Part shown: one piece after another, positions 1-4,789 of the stretch
How the letters are laid out: each line of letters opens with the position of its first letter
How positions within the stretch are numbered: position 1 is the stretch's first letter
Assembly: GCA_020049245.1 (NCBI GenBank)
Contig: JAIFLB010000059.1
Coordinates: 1-5,200, forward strand
Origin: Betaproteobacteria bacterium
Lineage (GTDB): Bacteria > Pseudomonadota > Gammaproteobacteria > Burkholderiales > Thiobacillaceae
Direction: 5' to 3'
Length of the DNA stretch: 5,200 nucleotides
Notes under the pieces: generated by a model
Told to the model about the DNA's origin: nothing
Seen by the model: the letters and a program-made list of their open reading frames with translations, nothing else
Database searches by the model: none
Translations under genes and position numbers: made by a program

Positions 1-167
1 TCCTTGAGCGCATCGCCACCGGCAAGAGCAACAAGCTGATCGGCAAGGAACTCGACATCGCCGAAGGCACCGTCAAGGTCCATGTCAAACACATCCTGCG
101 CAAACTCAACCTGCGTTCACGCGTCGAAGCAGCGGTGTGGAGCGTGGAGAATCTGCACAAGAAGTGA
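1..167 (+). CDS. NarL/LuxR-family response regulator, C-terminal DNA-binding part (5'-truncated)
   Basis: The gene runs in from the left edge and is read in frame from base 3 to a TGA at 165-167, giving 54 residues. What remains is the helix-turn-helix output domain of a two-component response regulator; the receiver domain lies outside the window. The visible segment has the family signature: an SNK..GKELDI.EGTVKVH stretch (the turn and recognition helix), then a KHILRKLNLRSRVEAAVW stretch that closes the four-helix bundle. The VKVHVKH..RK...SRVEAAVW wording is closer to NarL/NarP (nitrate/nitrite regulators) than to generic LuxR proteins. However, 54 residues cannot fix the ligand or the regulon, so no gene symbol is given. 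It converges on zwf, with a 72-base gap. Confidence 0.85.
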   Translation, partial: LERIATGKSNKLIGKELDIAEGTVKVHVKHILRKLNLRSRVEAAVWSVENLHKK

Positions 168-179
168 ACATATCGCGTT

Positions 180-205
180 GTAGCAGCGTCCGCTCGCGGC
201 GCGAG
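180..205. repeat. GTAG-headed hairpin, possible REP-like element or weak terminator
   Basis: A GTAG tetranucleotide at 180-183 is followed by a GC-rich palindrome at 193-205: CTCGC, loop GGC, GCGAG. A GTAG head in front of a stem-loop is the layout of REP-type elements in gammaproteobacteria, such as those called SMAG in Stenotrophomonas. The element sits between the converging narL-like and zwf genes, a usual REP location. There is no T-tract on either strand, so a classical intrinsic terminator is not supported. A single copy cannot prove a repeat family. Confidence 0.35.
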
Positions 206-210
206 AAATC

Positions 211-235
211 ATGTAGCCAAATCGATGTAGCCAAA
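211..235. repeat. Short tandem direct repeat, 11-bp unit (ATGTAGCCAAA) with period 14
   Basis: ATGTAGCCAAA occurs exactly at 211-221 and again at 225-235. Each copy contains GTAGC, which is also the head of the hairpin at 180. It lies just past the zwf stop codon on the minus strand. The function is unknown; it could be decayed repeat-element sequence or a chance duplication. Confidence 0.5.
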
Positions 236-239
236 ACAA

Positions 240-1721
240 CTAAACCTCGTTGCGCCACTCCGTATCCTCGCCATCGAACAGCCGGTTCGCCTCGATCGGT
301 CCCCATCCACCGGCGGCATAGGTGTGGATGAAATCACGCTCCTGCGACCAGTATTTCAGGATCGGATCGACCACCCGCCAGGCCCATTCAACCTCATCGA
401 AACGGATGAACAAGGTGCGATCGCCTTCAATCACATCCAGTAGCAACGTTTCATAGGCATCGAGCGGATGTTCGTCGGCAGTGCGAAAACTGGCGTTCAA
501 CTTGACGACGCGGGTATCCATGTCGAGGCCGGGCTGCTTGGCATGAATTTCCAGATGCATGCTTTCTTCCGGCTGAATCGACAGCACAATCCAGTTCGGC
601 TCCAAAGTTTCCAGCGGCGTCTCACGGAATAATTGCTGCGGCGGATGCCGCAAGCGCAGCGCGATCATCGACATCGATTTCTTCAACCGCTTGCCGGTGC
701 GCAAATAGAACGGCACACCGCGCCAGCGCCAGTTGTCGATGTAGAACTTGGCGGCGGCGAAAGTTTCGGTGACCGAGTCCGTTTCGACACCCATTTCATC
801 CTGATAGCCGGCAACCTGCTGGCCGCCGACCTGACCCGCCTTGTACTGGGCACGAAACGCATGCGCATGCACCGAACGCTTGGAAATCGGCCGAATCGAA
901 CGTAGCACTTTCACCTTTTCATCGCGCAGCGCATCTGCCTCCAGCGCCGGCGGTGGTTCCATGCCGACCAGCGTCAACAGCTGCATCAGATGATTCTGCA
1001 GCATGTCGCGCAGCGCGCCGGCCTTGTCGTAGTAATCAGCGCGTTTCTCGATGCCGACTTCCTCAGCCACCGTGATCTGCACATGGTCGATGAAATTTCG
1101 GTTCCACAAAGGCTCGATCAAGGTGTTGGCAAAACGGAATACCAGCAGGTTCTGCACCGTTTCCTTACCCAGGTAATGGTCGATGCGGAACACCTGCTTT
1201 TCATCGAAATAGCGGTGCAGCAACTGGTTCAGCATCTGCGCCGATTCGATGTCGATGCCGAACGGCTTTTCCACCACGATGCGATGCAGACCGCGCGGCT
1301 TGGAAAGCCCGGCGCCGTCCAGATTCTTGATCACCGCCGCGAAGTCGCTTGGCTTGATCGCCAGATAGAAAACCACGTTGGAACAGACGCCCAGCTTGGG
1401 CTTGCAGAGCACGTCCTTGAGATCGAGATAAGCCTGCGGGTCGTTCAACTCGCCGCGCAAATAATCGAAACGGCTGGCAAAACGCTCCAGCTCGGCGCCT
1501 GCCGCATTCAGCTTCTGGGTCAGAATGCTTCTGACGTTATCGCGCCAGGTCGTGTCATCCCACTCGCGACGACCGAAGGCGACAAAATTCAGCCCATCCG
1601 GCAGCTTGCCGGCCAGTTCCAACCGGTACAGGGCGGGCAACAACTTGTTGGACGCCAGATTGCCGGTAGCGCCAAAAATGACGAAATTACATGGCGGAAG
1701 CGGGGTTTCCTGATCGAACAT
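240..1721 (-). CDS. zwf: Glucose-6-phosphate 1-dehydrogenase
   Basis: This cytoplasmic enzyme oxidises glucose 6-phosphate to 6-phosphoglucono-lactone and reduces NADP+ (or NAD+). It is the entry step of the oxidative pentose phosphate and Entner-Doudoroff routes. The 493 residues match the usual bacterial length. The N-terminal Rossmann fingerprint FGATGNLASNK is at residues 16-26, EKPFG at 151-155, and the substrate/active-site signature RIDHYLGKE at 179-187. Asp181 and His182 lie in that signature, and the general-base His is probably His244 (in LQNH). The C-terminal half has the large beta-domain typical of the family and ends in a GGWGP...ANRLF segment. One oddity is Asn21, where the fingerprint usually has Asp (GxxGDLA). 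The ATG is preceded by AAGGGG with a 5-base gap. The gene is the second of a gnd-zwf operon, 9 bases after gnd. Confidence 0.97.
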   Translation of the reverse strand: MFDQETPLPPCNFVIFGATGNLASNKLLPALYRLELAGKLPDGLNFVAFGRREWDDTTWRDNVRSILTQKLNAAGAELERFASRFDYLRGELNDPQAYLDLKDVLCKPKLGVCSNVVFYLAIKPSDFAAVIKNLDGAGLSKPRGLHRIVVEKPFGIDIESAQMLNQLLHRYFDEKQVFRIDHYLGKETVQNLLVFRFANTLIEPLWNRNFIDHVQITVAEEVGIEKRADYYDKAGALRDMLQNHLMQLLTLVGMEPPPALEADALRDEKVKVLRSIRPISKRSVHAHAFRAQYKAGQVGGQQVAGYQDEMGVETDSVTETFAAAKFYIDNWRWRGVPFYLRTGKRLKKSMSMIALRLRHPPQQLFRETPLETLEPNWIVLSIQPEESMHLEIHAKQPGLDMDTRVVKLNASFRTADEHPLDAYETLLLDVIEGDRTLFIRFDEVEWAWRVVDPILKYWSQERDFIHTYAAGGWGPIEANRLFDGEDTEWRNEV

Positions 1722-1726
1722 GGCAG

Positions 1727-1732
1727 CCCCTT
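1727..1732 (-). promoter_or_regulatory. zwf ribosome binding site overlapping the gnd stop codon
   Basis: On the minus strand AAGGGG lies 5 bases before the zwf ATG. Its first two bases are the last two of the gnd TAA stop (1731-1733). A ribosome ending gnd would therefore cover the zwf start region, which suggests translational coupling of the two enzymes. The sites are visible; the coupling is inferred. Confidence 0.75.
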
Positions 1733-2642
1733 ATTTCTGTACTGCGTGGCCGCCGAACCCCTGCCGCATCATTGCCAGCATCTGGTTGGCGAAATCGCCT
1801 TTGCCCTGGCTGGCGAAACGGCTCATCAGGGCCAGCGTCATCACCGGCGTCGGCACGCCGAGATTGATCGATTCCAGCGCGGTCCAGCGACCTTCGCCGG
1901 AATCCGCCACCACCGGAGCGATACCTTCCAGTTTCTGATCGTTCTTCAGGAAATCAGCCGACAAATCGAGCAGCCAGGAACGCACCACCGAGCTGTGCCG
2001 CCAGAGTTCGGCGATAGCAGCAATATCAAGCTCAAATTCCTGCTTCGCGCTCATCAGCGCAAAGCCTTCGGCCAGCGCCTGCATCATGCCGTACTCGATG
2101 CCGTTGTGAACCATCTTGGTAAAGTGCCCCGCCCCGGCCGGGCCAGCATGCAGCCAGCCGGTTTCCGGTGTCGGCGCCAGGGCTTGCAGATAAGGCTTCA
2201 GCCGGGCGATGTCCGACGCACTGCCACCGGCCATCAGGCAATAGCCGTTGGCGAGACCCCAGACACCGCCGGAAACGCCGACATCAGCGAAATTCAGCCC
2301 CTTGCCAGCCAACAACTCGGCGCGCCGCATGGCTTCCTGATAGAAACCATTGGCGCCGTCGACCAGCAAATCGCCCGGTTGCAGCAAGCCGGAAAGTTCG
2401 TCAATCGCGGCTTCCGTCGCCTCGCCCGCCGGCAACATCAACCAGACAATGCGGGGCGCGGAGAGGTTTTGCAGCATTTCTGCAGCCGTTTTACAGGGTG
2501 TGACGTTGGATTCTTCTGCCGCCAGTTTCTGCGTTACTTCAAAACTGCGGTTCAACGCGCGCACCTGGATGCCGGCGCGCGCCAAACGCCGCGCCATATT
2601 GCCACCCATGCGACCGAGACCATAAAGACCGATTTCCAGCAT
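1731..2642 (-). CDS. gnd: 6-phosphogluconate dehydrogenase, decarboxylating, short form
   Basis: Oxidatively decarboxylates 6-phosphogluconate to ribulose 5-phosphate, producing NAD(P)H in the cytoplasm. The 303 residues fit the short bacterial class (GndA/YqeC-like, about 300 residues) rather than the roughly 470-residue E. coli Gnd. The N-terminal dinucleotide fold has GLGRMG at residues 8-13. The substrate motif VSGGVWGLANGYCL is at 123-136. The catalytic block KMVHNGIEYG at 176-185 gives Lys176, His179, Asn180 and Glu183, the counterparts of the family's catalytic Lys and Glu. DSGEGRWT is at 247-254. The segment after the second beta strand reads N31-R32-S33. That triplet is the 2'-phosphate-binding pattern of NADP+-using Gnd, whereas NAD+-using short forms usually have Asp there, so NADP+ use is inferred. 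AAGGAG (2649-2654) lies 6 bases before the ATG. First gene of the operon with zwf; no pgl follows. Confidence 0.95.
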   Translation of the reverse strand: MLEIGLYGLGRMGGNMARRLARAGIQVRALNRSFEVTQKLAAEESNVTPCKTAAEMLQNLSAPRIVWLMLPAGEATEAAIDELSGLLQPGDLLVDGANGFYQEAMRRAELLAGKGLNFADVGVSGGVWGLANGYCLMAGGSASDIARLKPYLQALAPTPETGWLHAGPAGAGHFTKMVHNGIEYGMMQALAEGFALMSAKQEFELDIAAIAELWRHSSVVRSWLLDLSADFLKNDQKLEGIAPVVADSGEGRWTALESINLGVPTPVMTLALMSRFASQGKGDFANQMLAMMRQGFGGHAVQK

Positions 2643-2761
2643 GCTGCTCTCCTTGTGTTCGATGTCGGGAGTATCAGGGTAAAGGCTGGAAATTACAGAC
2701 CGGCGCTCGGGTTTTTCTCGGGCCTAGCCACATCGGACTAATCTGAAGCGGGCTTGCTCGA
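2643..2761. other. Intergenic spacer upstream of gnd
   Basis: This 119-base spacer separates the end of the anti-sigma gene from gnd, both on the minus strand. It holds the gnd Shine-Dalgarno at 2649-2654 and a direct repeat CTCGGG-TTTTT-CTCGGG at 2706-2722. I found no convincing intrinsic terminator for the sigma operon. There is also no clear -35/-10 pair for gnd: a GATACT hexamer on the minus strand near 2667-2673 is a weak -10 candidate without a good -35. Whether gnd-zwf has its own promoter is therefore unresolved. Confidence 0.4.
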
Positions 2762-3541
2762 CTACACCTTCACATAAATCCAGCCCTGCCCCATGCGGGA
2801 AGTGATCTGGTTGATGGCCGAGCTTGCGGTTTGCGCCACCGGCACCAGCGCGACGGTAACGCCTTCCCGCTTCAAGCGCGCCACGGTCTGGCCGCAGGCG
2901 ACAAAACTCAGGTTGGCATGCCGACGCGCCATCGACTCGATGCGACTGGCCAGCGGCGTAACATCGGCGCGCAGTAGATTGAGACCATAACTGTTGACGA
3001 CAATTTCAATTCGCGCAGCAGGTTGCCGCGCCAGCACCTGGTCAGCCAGATCAAGCACTTTACCCAAGCGCCCGGTATCCCCGGAATCCAGGTGCAGAAT
3101 GATTTTGTTCTGATCGACGGCCTCGGTCAGCGCAATCGGTTGATAGCCTTCCGGCCACCCGGCGATGCGATCAAAAACGGGAGCGGCAGTGGCGAAATCC
3201 CGCATCAACCAGCCACCACCCAGCCCAACTGCCATCAATAGCACCGCCGCCAAAGCCTGCAACCCATGGTTGGCGCTGCTTGCACCAGCATAAGCGCGCA
3301 GTGACCGCCGTGCCTTGACGGGCGCATCCGGTGGTTCGGCATACGCACTCTTCACCCGTTCTTTCAACAAACGCAAATCGCAGGCATCGGTCTTGAACGC
3401 CGCGTCTGACTCAAGCCGCGCCAGCGCGTGCGCACGCTCATCGGCGGCCAGTTCGCCATCGACCAGCGCATCGAGATACAGCTGTGCCAGCGCGGCGCCA
3501 GATTCATCACCCTGAGGAGGATTGACATTGTTTGATCTCAT
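2762..3541 (-). CDS. Transmembrane anti-sigma factor with C-terminal DsrE-like domain
   Basis: Probably holds the ECF sigma factor encoded just upstream at the membrane. It has 259 residues in three parts. Residues about 18-70 resemble the anti-sigma N-terminal helical domain (LYLDALVDGEL..DERA, then LKERVKSAYAEPP). The H-x3-C-x2-C zinc motif is missing; only Cys54 is present. One hydrophobic segment at about 94-113 ends in a charged MRDF stretch. The rest, about 145-259, should be periplasmic and looks like a DsrE/DsrF-family fold: KIILHLD at 146-152, RIEIVVNSYGLNLL at 177-190, Cys216 in FVACGQT, and GWIYVKV at the end. This domain aligns along its length with the secreted protein encoded divergently at 4282-4743. 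The ATG overlaps the sigma stop codon (ATGA), with AGGAG 6 bases before it, so translation is probably coupled. The DsrE assignment rests on motif reading, not a profile search, and the signal sensed is unknown. Confidence 0.8.
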   Translation of the reverse strand: MRSNNVNPPQGDESGAALAQLYLDALVDGELAADERAHALARLESDAAFKTDACDLRLLKERVKSAYAEPPDAPVKARRSLRAYAGASSANHGLQALAAVLLMAVGLGGGWLMRDFATAAPVFDRIAGWPEGYQPIALTEAVDQNKIILHLDSGDTGRLGKVLDLADQVLARQPAARIEIVVNSYGLNLLRADVTPLASRIESMARRHANLSFVACGQTVARLKREGVTVALVPVAQTASSAINQITSRMGQGWIYVKV

Positions 3542-4098
3542 TTCACTCTCCTGATTTCTGCGCGCTGAGGCGTCATTTTTGGTGCTTGTTCAGCCATGAA
3601 GTGTTGCCGCAAAGCCTGCCGCGCTCGCGCCAGACGGCTCATTACCGTCCCAACCGGCAAATCGAGAATGGCGGCAACTACCGCATAGCTGCATTCCTCG
3701 ATATCAACCAGCGTGATGACCTGGCGCTGACCGATCGGCAACCCGGCGATGGCCAGGCGAACGCGCTGAACAGTCTGCCGGCTGGCATATCGCTGCTCCG
3801 GTGAAGGGGATTCATCGACGATGGCTTCGTCCAGATCTTCCACATCGGAGAAATCACGCCTGGCACGAAGTGAATCGCGCCAGCAATTATTGAGGATGGA
3901 GAACAGCCAGCTCTCCAAAGCCTGGGCATCGCGCAACTGATCGCTGCGGGAGAGGGCCTTGATCAGTGCATCCTGCGCCAGATCGTCTGCCAGCGCTGCG
4001 TCATGACACCAGGAATAGGCCAGCCGATAAAGACGTGGACGCAGTTCTTCAATCCTCCGCCGCAACGGAAAATTCAGCAGGGAAAACAGGTTCAGCAA
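3538..4098 (-). CDS. ECF-type RNA polymerase sigma factor (sigma-70 family, group 4)
   Basis: Directs RNA polymerase to a small set of promoters, very likely including the two in the adjacent spacer. The 186 residues have the minimal ECF layout. Region 2 is at about 17-83 (LYRLAYSWCHDAALADDLAQDAL, with the acidic D38-D39-L40 and Q42-D43 core-binding helix, then SWLFSILNNCWRD). An acidic linker at 84-100 follows. Region 4 is at about 107-166, with GLPIGQRQVITLVDIEE and the helix-turn-helix LDLPVGTVMSRLARARQAL. The start is TTG, chosen because GAGGAG lies 6 bases upstream, no in-frame ATG exists before region 2, and the frame runs upstream to a TGA at 4153-4155 without a better start. It overlaps the anti-sigma gene by 4 bases. 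A matching divergent promoter implies autoregulation. The ECF subgroup cannot be assigned by eye. Confidence 0.92.
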   Translation of the reverse strand: MLNLFSLLNFPLRRRIEELRPRLYRLAYSWCHDAALADDLAQDALIKALSRSDQLRDAQALESWLFSILNNCWRDSLRARRDFSDVEDLDEAIVDESPSPEQRYASRQTVQRVRLAIAGLPIGQRQVITLVDIEECSYAVVAAILDLPVGTVMSRLARARQALRQHFMAEQAPKMTPQRAEIRRVK

Positions 4099-4104
4099 AC
4101 CGGA

Positions 4105-4110
4105 CTCCTC
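4105..4110 (-). promoter_or_regulatory. Ribosome binding site that fixes the TTG start of the sigma factor
   Basis: GAGGAG on the minus strand lies 6 bases before the TTG at 4096-4098. This good Shine-Dalgarno match is the main reason to accept a rare TTG start. A weak start would keep sigma synthesis low, but that is inference. Confidence 0.7.
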
Positions 4111-4158
4111 AACAGCGGATGAAAATTTAAATCGTGTTCTGACAAGGTCGGATCAGCA

Positions 4159-4188
4159 ATAGGACGCCACATCTAGTCCGAATATTCC
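4159..4188 (-). promoter_or_regulatory. Probable ECF-sigma promoter driving the sigma/anti-sigma operon
   Basis: On the minus strand GGAATATT (4188-4181) is followed by 13 bases and then GCGTCCTAT (4167-4159). GGAA-type -35 and CGTC-type -10 elements are the usual ECF promoter pattern. The distance from the first G of GGA to the C of CGTC is 22 bases, the same as in the promoter facing the other way. The -10 ends about 60 bases before the TTG start, giving a leader of roughly 50 bases. Autoregulation of the operon by its own sigma factor is the natural reading, but it is unproven. Confidence 0.75.
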
Positions 4189-4198
4189 ACGCCGACGC

Positions 4199-4228
4199 GG
4201 ACTATTTTCCTGCGCTGATGCGTCCTAT
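4199..4228 (+). promoter_or_regulatory. Probable ECF-sigma promoter driving the secreted DsrE-like gene
   Basis: On the plus strand GGACTATT (4199-4206), 13 bases and GCGTCCTAT (4220-4228) copy the architecture of the divergent promoter at 4159-4188. The 9-base -10 block is identical and the -35 block differs at one base. The two -35 blocks stand back to back, 10 bases apart. The predicted start lies about 47 bases before the ATG. The match makes this gene a likely member of the sigma factor's regulon. Confidence 0.75.
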
Positions 4229-4281
4229 GCACAGGCAATCCGCCTCATCCCGAAGTACAACCAACCACAAAGGAGTCGACA

Positions 4282-4743
4282 ATGAAAGCTACCTACCTGA
4301 TCCTGGCCCTGCTTTGCGTTCAGAATTTACCAATCGCCAACGCTGCGCCAACAGGCTCGATCAATCCGGCAACAACTTTTGAAAATCCTGTCGCCCAGGA
4401 AAAAGTGGTTTATCACGTCAACGATAGCGCAGTCGCACGGATTGCCATGCGCAACATCGACAACCATCTTTCAGCCGCTGGCGATACCCGGATTGTCGTC
4501 GTCACCCATGGCAAGGGCATCGATTTCCTGCTGAATGATGCCAAGGACGACAAAGGCACCTTCGCACCGCAAGTCTCTGGACTGAGAGCAAAAGGCGTCG
4601 AATTCCGCGTCTGCCGTAACACCTTGAAAGGCCGTAATCTGACTGACAATGCGGTGATCATGGAGGCCCAGGTGGTGCCGTCCGGCGTTGCAGAAATCGG
4701 CAAACTGCAAAGCCGGGAAGGTTTTGTTTATTTGAAACCCTGA
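4282..4743 (+). CDS. Secreted DsrE/DsrF-like protein, paralogous to the anti-sigma sensor domain
   Basis: The 153 residues start with an apparent Sec signal peptide: Lys2, a hydrophobic run at 5-18 and an ANA site at 19-21, so cleavage is expected near residue 21 and the mature protein should be periplasmic. Residues 40-153 look like a single DsrE-like domain: KVVYHVND at 41-48, RIVVVTHGKGIDFLL at 70-84, FRVCRNTL at 108-115, and GFVYLKP at the end. His45 and Cys111 align with His150 and Cys216 of the anti-sigma factor. DsrE-family proteins are small alpha/beta folds, some carrying sulfur on a cysteine in sulfur-oxidising bacteria. Secreted relatives are mostly uncharacterised, so no reaction is claimed. 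AAAGGAG at 4269-4275 lies 6 bases before the ATG. It is divergent from the sigma operon and shares its promoter type. The gene stands alone and ends at a hairpin. Confidence 0.85.
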   Translation: MKATYLILALLCVQNLPIANAAPTGSINPATTFENPVAQEKVVYHVNDSAVARIAMRNIDNHLSAAGDTRIVVVTHGKGIDFLLNDAKDDKGTFAPQVSGLRAKGVEFRVCRNTLKGRNLTDNAVIMEAQVVPSGVAEIGKLQSREGFVYLKP

Positions 4744-4762
4744 GCAGCACAAGCCATACCAA

Positions 4763-4789
4763 TGACCGCACTGCAACCCAGTGCGGTCA
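4763..4789. terminator. Perfect 11-bp hairpin between convergent genes, probable bidirectional terminator
   Basis: TGACCGCACTG (4763-4773) pairs perfectly with CAGTGCGGTCA (4779-4789) around a 5-base loop. It begins 20 bases after the DsrE-like stop codon. On the minus strand the first three bases of the hairpin are the TGA stop of the chemoreceptor gene. Neither side has a proper T-tract: AACCTT follows on plus, TTGGTATGG on minus. Termination may thus be weak, or the stem may mainly protect the 3' ends. Confidence 0.6.

Noticed and set aside
633..905. 90-codon plus-strand open frame inside zwf
   Set aside because: It lies wholly antisense to conserved zwf codons and shows no motif; an antisense shadow.
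2706..2722. CTCGGG-TTTTT-CTCGGG as a terminator
   Set aside because: The two halves are direct, not inverted, repeats, so they cannot form a stem.
990..2741. A 583-codon open frame on the plus strand, antisense to most of zwf and all of gnd
   Set aside because: It runs opposite two certain enzyme genes and its product is rich in His, Gln and Arg with no recognisable domain, as expected for a mirror frame of GC-rich codons. It has no good ribosome binding site.
2735..2742. GGACTAAT on the plus strand as another copy of the ECF -35 element
   Set aside because: No CGTC-like block occurs at the required 22-base distance, and it would point antisense into the anti-sigma gene.
4012..4040. GGAATA with CGT 22 bases later on the plus strand inside the sigma gene
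   Set aside because: The -10 side reads CGTGGAC instead of CGTCCTAT and it would drive antisense RNA within a coding region; only a partial match.
4312..4320. Cys12 in the leader of the secreted protein as a lipoprotein lipobox
   Set aside because: The context ALLC lacks a small residue directly before Cys, and Cys12 sits inside the hydrophobic core. The ANA site at 19-21 fits an ordinary signal peptidase better.
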